From the NCBI GenBank assembly GCA_021811025.1, contig JAJZPX010000053.1, forward strand, positions 1 through 6,629: DNA of 6,629 nucleotides, written 5' to 3'. The DNA is from Actinomycetes bacterium. GTDB lineage: Bacteria > Actinomycetota > Coriobacteriia > Anaerosomatales > JAJZPX01. The notes beneath the pieces were generated by a model that ran no database searches, had not been told where the DNA came from, and was given only the letters and a program-made list of their open reading frames with translations. Positions 1 through 6,628 of the stretch are shown here, in pieces. Position 1 is the stretch's first letter. Each line of letters starts with the position of its first letter. The position numbers were made by a program, and so were the translations under genes.

Positions 1-545
<545 letters not shown>

Positions 546-589
546 CGCGCGGGGTTCCTTTCTTGCCGGCTTCGAAGAGGCCACCTGGC

Positions 590-598
590 AGTCTACCA
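590..598 (-). promoter_or_regulatory. Possible extended -10 promoter for hemE
   Basis: Read on the minus strand, this stretch is TGGTAGACT: an extended -10 TGn element joined directly to TAGACT, which matches TATAAT at 4 of 6 positions. It would start transcription near 583, giving a leader of about 40 nt before the hemE ATG and leaving the ribosome binding site in the transcript. I see no good -35 hexamer 16-18 nt upstream, which is tolerable for an extended -10 promoter but keeps confidence low. Read-through from the amidase gene is the alternative. Confidence 0.3.
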
Positions 599-617
599 GA
601 CCGCGATCGGGAGTCCG

Positions 618-691
618 CTCGCGACGCGAGTCGCACGCGCCGCCGCCCGCCGCCCGAACACGATCGGACGGGGACGTTCGAGGCGTGCGAC
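618..691. repeat. Inverted repeats in the amidase-hemE gap
   Basis: The 164-nt gap (546-709) holds no gene that I can support. It contains two exact inverted structures. GTCGCACGC at 630-638 is matched by GCGTGCGAC at 683-691, a 9-bp stem around a 44-nt GC-rich loop that includes a smaller CGAAC (655-659) / GTTCG (676-680) pair. Immediately beside it, CTCGCGACGCGAG (618-630) is a 13-base palindrome with a single central base. In the minus-strand transcript these lie 19 nt or more past the amidase stop. No U-run follows, so this is not a textbook intrinsic terminator. It could be a transcript-end structure, a regulator site, or chance in GC-rich DNA. Confidence 0.4.
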
Positions 692-709
692 CGCGCTGCA
701 GACGTGCCG

Positions 710-1618
710 TCAGCCCTGCGGCAGCTCGAAGCCGTACTGCGCGAGAACCGACTTCTGGAACTCGAACCGCACGGTGATGAGCGGGTCGACGACCTGGCAG
801 AACACCAGGTTGCCGACGAGGCTCATGAGCATCGCGGCGTCGTTGACCGACAGTCCGGCGATCCCCGTGAGGAAGCGGTGCATCCGGTGGACGGCCTCCT
901 TGTACGCCTCGTCCGAGGTCTCTGCGGAGGCGATGACGACCACCAGCTCGTCGTTGGCGAGGAACGGCGTCGGCAGGCCCGGGAGGTCGACGACCTGCGC
1001 GACCGCCCGCAGCTCGCCCGGCGTCTCGGCGCCGCAGATGACGATCTCTCCGTCGCCCATCACCGCGTGCATGTCGCCGCAGCCGAACAGCGCGCCCTCC
1101 ACGCCCACCGTGAAGTACAGGCTGGCGCCGGTGGTGACGAGCGTGCAGTCCATGTTGCCGCCGTGATCGCCAGGGGTCGAGTTCGGCACCTCGCCGGACG
1201 CGGGGGCGACGCCGATGACTCCGAGCATCGGCTTCTGGCGGACCTTCACCTTGCCCTTGTACACGACGGAATCGCCCGAATGCTCCAGGATCGTCGTCTC
1301 CTGCTCGGTGATCAAGTCGCCCAGCGCGCCGACCTCGGGGATGGTCACCATGACCGACGGCCCGGTCGCCTTCACCTCGAGAAGGTCCACGCGCAGTATG
1401 TCGCCCGGCTTCGCGCCTTCGACGTACACTCCCCCCGTCGCCGGATTCGTGATGCTCCAGTCGAGGGTGTCGAGGGTGTCGCTCGAGGACTTCAGCTGCC
1501 CGCTGAAGCAGTCGTGCGTCTCGACCGTGAACTCCTCGCCCTGCCGGACGTGCATCGCGGCGCCGATACGCGGCGAGAACGCGAAGAAAGCGCGGTCGCG
1601 GGTCACCCTGGATGCCAT
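710..1618 (-). CDS. Acetamidase/formamidase family amidohydrolase
   Basis: This 302-residue protein belongs to the FmdA/AmdA family, soluble enzymes that hydrolyse short aliphatic amides to ammonia and a carboxylate. Family marks in order are THDCFSGQ (34-41), the [18 protein letters not shown] stretch (58-75), GDHGGNMD (150-157) and [20 protein letters not shown] (173-192), where the clustered D, H and E residues are the likely metal/active-site region. Its length fits the short, roughly 300-residue branch rather than the longer, roughly 400-residue formamidases. No signal peptide is visible. The frame stays open upstream into livM, but the ATG at 1616-1618 is chosen because AGGAGG (1626-1631) lies 7 nt before it and because family homology begins here. 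It follows livM by 31 nt on the same strand, so it is probably the last gene of the transport operon and acts on the imported compound. The exact amide is not determinable from sequence. Confidence 0.92.
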   Translation of the reverse strand: MASRVTRDRAFFAFSPRIGAAMHVRQGEEFTVETHDCFSGQLKSSSDTLDTLDWSITNPATGGVYVEGAKPGDILRVDLLEVKATGPSVMVTIPEVGALGDLITEQETTILEHSGDSVVYKGKVKVRQKPMLGVIGVAPASGEVPNSTPGDHGGNMDCTLVTTGASLYFTVGVEGALFGCGDMHAVMGDGEIVICGAETPGELRAVAQVVDLPGLPTPFLANDELVVVIASAETSDEAYKEAVHRMHRFLTGIAGLSVNDAAMLMSLVGNLVFCQVVDPLITVRFEFQKSVLAQYGFELPQG

Positions 1619-1649
1619 GGTCGAACCTCCTGTCGACGAACGGGTAAGC

Positions 1650-2756
1650 CTACTTCGCCTCTTCGGCCGCTTCCGTCTCCAACACCGGCTCCGCCGGCGG
1701 CTCAGGAGACGGCGCGGCGGCGGCCTGCTTGCGCCGCAGCGGCAGTCGCCATTCACTGCCGCCTACGATCCCGGTGGGGCGCCAGATGAGCATCGCGATG
1801 AGCAGCATCGCCATCACGACCTCGGTGAGGCCGTAGACCTCGAACGAGATGACCCCCGAGTTGTTCAGGTACGACTCCACCTGCCGAAGCCCCTCGCGCA
1901 GAACGGTGATGATGATGGCTCCGGTCGCCGCGCCTGAGATGCTCCCCGCGCCCCCGACGACCAGCATGGTCAGCAGCACGAAGAGCTCGCCCACGTAGAA
2001 CGACGTCGGGGAGAACGACGTGATGTAGTGCGCCCACAGCCCTCCGCCGAGCCCCGCCACGAACGAGCTCAGGATGAAGGTCAGGTAGCGCACGCGCACG
2101 ACGCTCACGCCCATCGCCGACGCGGCGAAGCGATCGTCGCGAGAGGCGCGAAGGCGCAGGCCCAGCGACGATTCCCGGAACAGGTGCGTGCCGACGAGCG
2201 TCAGGATCGCCGCACCCGTGGCGATCCATATCGTCGTGAACTGCTGGACTCCGAAGAACGTGCGCGGCCCGTTCGTGACGTTGTCCCACTGCGTCATCAG
2301 GACGTGGATGACGATGAGCGTGGCGAACAGCGTGATGACGCCCACGGCGTCCGAGAGGCGCATCAGCGGCCACGCGATCACCGCAGCGACGGCCGCGGCG
2401 ACGAGCGCCCCCACGAGCAGCGCGGGCACCACGGGCAGGTGCAGGTTCACCAGCGCCGGGTACATGTTGGGCACGCCCATGTGCTTCAGCGAGGGATCCG
2501 TCGACAGGATGGACGCCGAGTAGGCGCCTATCCCGACGAACCCTATGTACGTCCAGTTCAGGATGCCGGAGTTGCCCATGAACAGCTCGAGGCCGAGCAC
2601 GAGCATCAGCGTGACGCAGAAGTACGTGTAGATGCCTACCCACACGAACGGCGCGAAAGCGTTGACGAGCACGGCCCCCACGAGCAGCAACGCGGCCAGC
2701 GCGACGACCGTGAATCGGCCCGGGGCGCCGTTCAGGATCCTCTCGAGGACGCTCAT
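1650..2756 (-). CDS. livM: Liv-type ABC transporter permease, LivM family
   Basis: This is the second membrane subunit of a branched-chain amino acid/amide (HAAT-type) importer, pairing with LivH to form the channel. The 368 residues start at the ATG at 2754-2756 and contain about nine or ten hydrophobic segments between residues 15 and 330. Family marks are GLELFMGNSGILNWTYIGF (55-73), the ATPase-coupling loop around SSLGLRLRASRDDRFAASAMGV (196-217), and VVGGAGSISGAATGAI (266-281). The end carries a charged, low-complexity cytoplasmic tail (residues 341-368), with four alanines, a proline/glutamate stretch and a final EAAEEAK; such a tail is not needed for the fold. The start overlaps the livH stop as ATGA, and GAGGAG (2765-2770) lies 8 nt upstream, indicating translational coupling. 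An in-frame extension to 3470 is possible on paper but would overlay livH, so it is rejected. Substrate specificity is not visible here. Confidence 0.95.
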   Translation of the reverse strand: MSVLERILNGAPGRFTVVALAALLLVGAVLVNAFAPFVWVGIYTYFCVTLMLVLGLELFMGNSGILNWTYIGFVGIGAYSASILSTDPSLKHMGVPNMYPALVNLHLPVVPALLVGALVAAAVAAVIAWPLMRLSDAVGVITLFATLIVIHVLMTQWDNVTNGPRTFFGVQQFTTIWIATGAAILTLVGTHLFRESSLGLRLRASRDDRFAASAMGVSVVRVRYLTFILSSFVAGLGGGLWAHYITSFSPTSFYVGELFVLLTMLVVGGAGSISGAATGAIIITVLREGLRQVESYLNNSGVISFEVYGLTEVVMAMLLIAMLIWRPTGIVGGSEWRLPLRRKQAAAAPSPEPPAEPVLETEAAEEAK

Positions 2757-3640
2757 CCCACACGCTCCTCGGTGTAGCTGCCGCGAATGAGGCCCTCGGG
2801 CCGCAGCAGCAGGAACAGGATCACGATGAGGAACATGAACGCGTCCCGGTAGTTGATGACCGACGCAGGGAGCGTGATGCTGAGCACGTTGAACAGCAGG
2901 CCGTAGACGTATCCTCCGGCCACCGCTCCCACCAGCGACCGCATGCCGCCGATGACCGTCGCGATGAACGCGATGAGGAGCGGCGTGAACCCGATCAGCG
3001 GATCGACCGAAGCCGACCGCCCGACCCAGAAGACCGACACGACGCCGGCCAGAAGCCCGCTGATGATGAACGCGACCGAGATGACGAGGTTCGCCGGCAC
3101 GCCCATCAGCCTCGTCGTCGAGAACTTGTCGGACGCCGCCCGCATCGCGATCCCGAGCACGGTGTACTTCATGAGCAGCGTCAGCCCGACGAGGAGGGCG
3201 ACGGTGGTCCCGATCGTGAGCAGGTTGCGCAGCGGCGTGGTGACGCCGAGCAGCGCGACGGACTGGTTGAACGCGGCCGGAAGCTGGACCGCCCGGGAGC
3301 GCGGCGATATGAACAGCAGCGCCGCGTTCTGGAGCAGCACGCTCACGGCGAACGAAGTCACGAGCATGGCCGTCAACGACTTCGTGCGAACGGGCCGGAA
3401 GGCGATCAGCTCGGTGAGGTAGCTCATCAGCGCGGCCAGCGCCACCGACAACAGCATCACGGACCACCATGGGAGCGGCGTGTACGTGCCGAGCAGGAAC
3501 AGCCCGTACCCCGCCGTCATGATGTACTCGCCGTACGCGAAGTTGACGAGCTTGAGGATGCCGTAGACGAACACGAGCCCCAGCGCGATGAGTGCGTAGA
3601 GGCTACCCAGACTCAGAGTGTTGATGATGAACTCGTTCAC
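2753..3640 (-). CDS. livH: Liv-type ABC transporter permease, LivH family
   Basis: This is the first membrane subunit of the importer, 295 residues, close to the usual LivH length of about 290-310. The N-terminal stretch LYALIALGLVFVYGILKLVN (14-33), followed by FAYGEYIM (34-41), is the LivH hallmark. Hydrophobic segments continue through the protein (roughly 59-80, 90-111, 140-157, 184-206, 218-232, 237-256 and 265-280). The ATPase-coupling loop is visible as GIAMRAASDKFSTTRLMGV (163-181), and the end has the typical LRPEGLIRG (279-287). The start is a GTG at 3638-3640 that overlaps the livF stop by 4 bp (GTGA), with AGGTGA (3645-3650) 4 nt upstream, so translation is probably coupled to livF. 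Its own stop overlaps the livM start in the same way. Family assignment is firm; the transported substrate is inferred from the neighbouring amidase. Confidence 0.95.
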   Translation of the reverse strand: MNEFIINTLSLGSLYALIALGLVFVYGILKLVNFAYGEYIMTAGYGLFLLGTYTPLPWWSVMLLSVALAALMSYLTELIAFRPVRTKSLTAMLVTSFAVSVLLQNAALLFISPRSRAVQLPAAFNQSVALLGVTTPLRNLLTIGTTVALLVGLTLLMKYTVLGIAMRAASDKFSTTRLMGVPANLVISVAFIISGLLAGVVSVFWVGRSASVDPLIGFTPLLIAFIATVIGGMRSLVGAVAGGYVYGLLFNVLSITLPASVINYRDAFMFLIVILFLLLRPEGLIRGSYTEERVG

Positions 3641-4368
3641 ACCGTCACCTCGCCCATTCCTTCCTCGCCGCCGAAGTAGACCGAAGCGAGGTCGAGCTCG
3701 CTCTCGAGCTGCTGCGGGGTGCCGCTGAACTTGATGAGGCCGTTCTTGAGGACGTACGCGCGGTCCGCGATCTCGAGAGCGCGCTCAGCGTTCTGCTCGA
3801 CGAGCAGGATCGTCGTTCCGCGGTCTCGCAGCGTCTCGATCAGCGCGAAGATCTGGTCGACGAGCGCCGGCGACAAGCCGAGCGACGGCTCGTCGAGCAT
3901 GAGCAGCTTGGGACGGCTCATCAGCGCTCTGGCGATCGCCAGCTGCTGCTGCTCGCCGCCGGACAGCTGTCCGCCCGGCTGGTTGAAGCGCTCCTTCAGT
4001 ATCGGGAACAGCGCGAACTGCTCCTCGAGATCCTCTTGATAACGGTTGCGCTCGTACGAGGAGAACGCCCCCAGCCGAAGGTTCTCCGCCACGGTCAGGC
4101 TGCCGAAGATGTCGCGCCCCTCGGGGACCAGCGAGAGCCCCTTCTTGACGATCGCCTCCGGCTTCCTGCCCGTGATCTCGTCCCCGAGGAACCGGACCGT
4201 GCCCGCCAGCGGGCGCAACACGCCGCTGATGGACTTCAGAGTGGTCGACTTCCCGGCTCCGTTCGTGCCGAGCAGCGCCACCAGCTCCCCCTCCTCGACT
4301 TCAAGTGAGACGCCGTGCAGCGCCTTGATGGCGCCGTACGACGCGTGCAGATCGTTGACGGTGAGCAT
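3637..4368 (-). CDS. livF: Liv-type ABC transporter ATPase, LivF family
   Basis: This is one of the two nucleotide-binding subunits that drive the importer from the cytoplasmic face; it has 243 residues, normal for LivF. Walker A is GTNGAGKST (34-42), the signature is LSGGEQQQLAIARAL (135-149), and Walker B is LLMLDEP (155-161) with D159 and E160. The family-specific LVPEGRDIF (80-88) sits where other ABC ATPases carry the Q-loop, and LLVEQN (188-193) replaces the usual switch histidine; both are normal for LivF. These marks separate it from LivG next door. The ATG at 4366-4368 is preceded by AAGGAAGGA (4372-4380), which overlaps the livG stop codon, giving a 10-nt gap. The 3' end overlaps livH by 4 bp. 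Nothing suggests damage or a missing catalytic residue. Confidence 0.96.
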   Translation of the reverse strand: MLTVNDLHASYGAIKALHGVSLEVEEGELVALLGTNGAGKSTTLKSISGVLRPLAGTVRFLGDEITGRKPEAIVKKGLSLVPEGRDIFGSLTVAENLRLGAFSSYERNRYQEDLEEQFALFPILKERFNQPGGQLSGGEQQQLAIARALMSRPKLLMLDEPSLGLSPALVDQIFALIETLRDRGTTILLVEQNAERALEIADRAYVLKNGLIKFSGTPQQLESELDLASVYFGGEEGMGEVTV

Positions 4369-4378
4369 GAGTCCTTCC

Positions 4379-5119
4379 TTACGCGCTGCTGCCGAGGTAT
4401 GCGGTCACGACCTCCGGGTTGCGCCGGACCTCGTCCGGGGTCCCGTAGGCGATCGTCTTGCCGTAGTCGAGCACCTGCAGCCTGTCGCACAGGTTCATCA
4501 TCAGCCGCATGTCGTGGTCGACGATGAGCACGCCCACGGGCTTCTGCCGGCGGACGCCGTGCAGGAGATCGAGCAGCAGATCGCTCTCCTCCTCGTTCAG
4601 CCCTGCCGCCGGCTCGTCGAGGAGAAGGAACTTCGGCTCCATCGCGAGCGCGCGCGCGATCTCGAGCTTGCGCTGGTGGCCGAAGGGGATCTCGCCGGCG
4701 AGGCGCTCGGCCCACGCGTCGAGCCCCATCTCCGCGATCAGCCCACGGGCGGCGTTCGCGGCCTTCCGCCTAGGAAGGCCCAACGACACCGCCGCGACCT
4801 CCACATTCTCGGCGACGGTGAGGTCCTTGAAGAGCCGTATCGTCTGGAACGTCCTTGCGATGCCCATCCTCGCTACGCGGTGCGCGGGCTTCCCCGTCGC
4901 CTCCCGGCCGTCGACGAGCACCGTCCCGCTCGTAGCGGGGAGCAGCCCGGTGACCACGTTGATGAGCGTCGTCTTGCCCGATCCGTTCGGGCCGATGAGC
5001 CCGAGAATGTCGCCCGTCCGCAGACTGAAGCTCACGTCGTCGACGGCCTTCAGCCCGGCGAAGGACTTGCTCAGACCGCGTACCTCGAGAACGCTGGTCT
5101 CCTTGCGCTGGGATTCCAT
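4379..5119 (-). CDS. livG: Liv-type ABC transporter ATPase, LivG family
   Basis: This is the second nucleotide-binding subunit, 246 residues, which would pair with LivF. Walker A is GPNGSGKTT (43-51), the Q-loop glutamine is Q92 in RTFQTIRLF (89-97), the signature region is IPFGHQRKLEIARAL (144-158), Walker B is FLLLDEP (164-170), the D-loop is AAGLN (171-175) and the switch histidine is H202 in LIVDHDM (198-204). The signature lacks the LSGG form, as is usual in LivG (commonly YGQQR or FGHQR), so this is not a defect. The ATG at 5117-5119 is the only start fitting the family N-terminus. Its ribosome binding site is weak (GTGGAAG about 8 nt upstream), in contrast to the strong sites of livF, livM and the amidase. 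It is separated from the binding-protein gene by 94 nt containing a hairpin, which may lower its expression relative to that gene. Confidence 0.96.
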   Translation of the reverse strand: MESQRKETSVLEVRGLSKSFAGLKAVDDVSFSLRTGDILGLIGPNGSGKTTLINVVTGLLPATSGTVLVDGREATGKPAHRVARMGIARTFQTIRLFKDLTVAENVEVAAVSLGLPRRKAANAARGLIAEMGLDAWAERLAGEIPFGHQRKLEIARALAMEPKFLLLDEPAAGLNEEESDLLLDLLHGVRRQKPVGVLIVDHDMRLMMNLCDRLQVLDYGKTIAYGTPDEVRRNPEVVTAYLGSSA

Positions 5120-5156
5120 TCAGCCCACTTCCACCTTGGTTCTTGTGTGCGACCGG

Positions 5157-5196
5157 CCGTCGGCCAGGGAGGAACGCGCTCCCCCCTGGCCGACGG
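5157..5196 (-). promoter_or_regulatory. Strong mRNA hairpin between binding-protein and livG genes
   Basis: CCGTCGGCCAGGG at 5157-5169 is followed by its exact reverse complement CCCTGGCCGACGG at 5184-5196. After one A-C mismatch, three more pairs close around a 6-nt loop, making a 13+3 bp GC-rich stem. In the minus-strand transcript the stem starts 17 nt after the stop codon of the binding-protein gene (5214-5216). The sequence that follows has no U-run, so efficient Rho-independent termination is unlikely. More plausible roles are protecting the upstream message from 3' exonucleases or partial attenuation, so that the binding protein is made in excess over the membrane complex, as is common in ABC importer operons. 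The role is inferred; the repeat itself is seen directly. Confidence 0.75.
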
Positions 5197-5213
5197 TGCT
5201 GTGCTTTCGTGCT

Positions 5214-6431
5214 CTAGGGAGCCGGGATCTTCTCGGGCGTGACCCAGCCGAGGAACTCGGGCTTGCCGCCCTGCAGCTGAACCAGCGCCGCTGCCTTGTT
5301 CGGCTCGTGGCCGGAGGCCGCGTCCGACCACTTCAGCTTGCCGGTGAGGAGATCGAACTCGGTGTTCTCCATCGCCTTGGCGACCTGGGCGCCGTCGGTG
5401 CTACCCGCCTTCTCCATCGCCTGTGCGAGCAGCATCACGACATCGTAGCCGGTGACGATCCACACGGCGTCCGGCTTCTTGTTGAACTTCTTCTCGTACG
5501 CTGCCTCGAACTCGGCGTACTTCGGATTCGCCGCGGTGCTCAGGAAGCTGTGGGTGTCGAAGTAGACGTCGTTCCCGTACTTCTCGCCGAGCGCCTCGAA
5601 CAGCGCCGGGTCGTCGTAGGAGTCGCCGCCGACGATCGGCACGTTGATCCCGTTCTCGCGGAACGTACGGATGATGAGCGCGAGGTCGGGCATGTACGAC
5701 GACACGTAGATGAAGTCCGGCTTCTCCTTGAGCGCCTTGTACCTCGCGAGTTGCGCGGAGACGTCGCCCTGGCCCTGCGTGTACGTGTCCTCGAAGACGA
5801 CCTTGCCGCCGAGCTCCTTGAACCGGGCAATGAAGTACCGGCTCAGGCTCTTGGTGTAGTCGATGAAGTCGTCGGTGATGACGTAGACCGACTTCGCGCC
5901 CTTCTTGTTGTACATGTACTCGGCGGTCGCGGCGCCCATCGTCGTGTTCCACATCGACATGGTGAACTGCTTGTCGCCGAGCGCCTTCGAGCCGTACAGC
6001 GGGGAGGACGCGCACGGGGAGATGCCGACGATGCCGGCCTTCTGGGCTTCACGGCTGGCCGGGCCGCCGAAGTCGAAATCGCTCGGCGCGATGATCGCGG
6101 CAGCGCCCTTGTCGATCATCTGCTTCGCGTCGTTCCCGACCGTGACCGGGTCGCTCTTGCCGTCCATGCTGATCAGCTCGAGCTTCTTGCCGAGAACGCC
6201 GCCCTTCTCGTTCAGCACGTCGACCGCGAGCTGCGCGCCCCTCAGCGCGGGCTCGTCGAGCGGGGCCTGGATGCCCGTCTGACATAACGCGGCGCCGATC
6301 ACTATCTTGCCGCCCGCACTGCCCGACGCCGGCACGGACCCGGATCCTCCTTGCGAGGGGGAGCAGGCCGCCAGCAGAAGCGCCCCGGACAGAGCGAGCG
6401 AGAGAAACACCGAGAGTCTCTTCAATGCCAT
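5214..6431 (-). CDS. ABC transporter solute-binding lipoprotein (LivK/amide-binding type)
   Basis: This 405-residue protein captures the substrate outside the membrane and delivers it to LivH/LivM. A lipoprotein signal is clear: basic KR at 4-5, a hydrophobic core, then lipobox LAAC with C23, and a Ser/Gly-rich tether (about 24-41) before the folded domain at GKIVIGAALCQTG. The rest fits the type I periplasmic-binding fold of branched-chain amino acid/amide sensors, with LRGAQLAVDVLNEKGGVLG near 63-81, DPVTVGNDAKQMI near 94-106, YTQGQGDVSAQLARYKALK near 217-235, and the C-terminal LLTGKLKW. The frame also has a GTG at 6438-6440 (three residues longer). I prefer the ATG at 6429-6431 because GAGG lies 3 nt upstream, while nothing useful precedes the GTG. 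It is the first gene of the operon. Possible ligands are short amides, urea or branched-chain amino acids; the downstream amidase favours an amide. Confidence 0.93.
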   Translation of the reverse strand: MALKRLSVFLSLALSGALLLAACSPSQGGSGSVPASGSAGGKIVIGAALCQTGIQAPLDEPALRGAQLAVDVLNEKGGVLGKKLELISMDGKSDPVTVGNDAKQMIDKGAAAIIAPSDFDFGGPASREAQKAGIVGISPCASSPLYGSKALGDKQFTMSMWNTTMGAATAEYMYNKKGAKSVYVITDDFIDYTKSLSRYFIARFKELGGKVVFEDTYTQGQGDVSAQLARYKALKEKPDFIYVSSYMPDLALIIRTFRENGINVPIVGGDSYDDPALFEALGEKYGNDVYFDTHSFLSTAANPKYAEFEAAYEKKFNKKPDAVWIVTGYDVVMLLAQAMEKAGSTDGAQVAKAMENTEFDLLTGKLKWSDAASGHEPNKAAALVQLQGGKPEFLGWVTPEKIPAP

Positions 6432-6471
6432 TCGCCTCACTTAGATGGGCCGGACAGACAACGATTGAGCT

Positions 6472-6480
6472 TCCTCCTTC
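6472..6480 (-). promoter_or_regulatory. Strong Shine-Dalgarno-like site too far from the start
   Basis: The minus strand reads GAAGGAGGA here, an almost ideal ribosome binding site, but it lies about 40 nt before the chosen ATG (6431) and about 30 nt before the alternative GTG (6440). The only start-like codon at a workable distance is a TTG at 6459-6461, 11-12 nt downstream, which opens a six-codon frame ending in TAA at 6441-6443. That frame is in register with the binding-protein gene, and its stop directly abuts the GTG. It may be a mini leader, a standby site, or just part of the purine-rich leader. Confidence 0.3.
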
Positions 6481-6542
6481 GACTCCCGCTCGCGCCCCCC
6501 TTCCTCTCGTCCCTCTTCGCAATACCCTTCGGGGTTCCGCTC

Positions 6543-6575
6543 ATACAACAACTACATCCCGGCCGTCCCTGTCAA
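6543..6575 (-). promoter_or_regulatory. Candidate operon promoter with perfect -35 TTGACA
   Basis: The minus strand carries an exact TTGACA at 6570-6575, in the only long non-coding stretch upstream of the operon. The best -10-like hexamer is TTGTAT at 6543-6548, which matches the consensus at only 3 of 6 positions and leaves a 21-nt spacer, longer than the optimal 17. No better -10 occurs at 16-18 nt. A start near 6536 would give a leader of about 105 nt. The site may be an activator-dependent promoter, or the -35 match may be chance. TTGTTG occurs twice, at 6573-6578 and 6546-6551, 27 nt apart. Confidence 0.35.
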
Positions 6576-6589
6576 CAAGTGCGGCGATC

Positions 6590-6628
6590 GGCGGGGCGAG
6601 CGGCCCGGCTCAGCGGGGCGGCCCCGCC
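6590..6628. repeat. GC-rich inverted repeats at the window end
   Basis: GGCGGGGC at 6590-6597 is matched by GCCCCGCC at 6621-6628 across a 23-nt loop, and CGGGGC (6614-6619) is mirrored by GCCCCG (6621-6626) around one base. GAGC (6598-6601) and GCTC (6608-6611) add a small inner pair. No T-run follows on either strand within the window. This could be the base of a terminator for a gene beyond the window, or simple GC-rich sequence; the window ends too soon to tell. Confidence 0.25.

Noticed and set aside
1460..1477. 9-bp tandem repeat inside the amidase gene (DTLDTLD)
   Set aside because: Two copies only, in frame, in a region where related enzymes show similar Asp/Leu-rich sequence; no sign of recent expansion.
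1619..1756. N-terminal extension of the amidase frame into livM
   Set aside because: The extra residues are Arg-rich and overlap the livM end, and AGGAGG is correctly placed for the ATG at 1618.
563..1789. Long plus-strand open frame opposite the amidase gene (408 codons)
   Set aside because: It is rich in Arg/His/Asp-type codons produced by the complement of a GC-rich gene, matches no family I recognise, and the minus strand carries a clear amidase with a strong ribosome binding site.
2757..3470. N-terminal extension of the LivM frame across livH
   Set aside because: The extension is Arg/His/Pro-rich noise overlying the livH coding frame; the ATG at 2756 has a well-placed GAGGAG site and begins the family homology.
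4655..4690. LivG signature without LSGGQ
   Set aside because: FGHQR-type signatures are normal in the LivG family and all other ATPase motifs are intact.
4509..6287. Long plus-strand open frame opposite livG and the binding-protein gene (592 codons)
   Set aside because: Low-complexity Arg/Ser and Leu/Val composition typical of antisense frames in GC-rich DNA; both minus-strand genes have intact motifs across it.
6524..6535. Small ACCC-TTCG-GGGT hairpin in the leader
   Set aside because: Only 4 bp on the plus strand, where no gene is supported; on the transcribed strand the loop becomes CGAA. Likely chance.
6481..6540. Possible guanidine-type (ykkC) riboswitch in the operon leader
   Set aside because: I considered it because amide and guanidine genes share context and short strings such as GGGTTCCG (plus strand) and GACGAGAGG (minus strand) occur, but they are on opposite strands and the other conserved blocks are missing. 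A covariance-model search would settle it.
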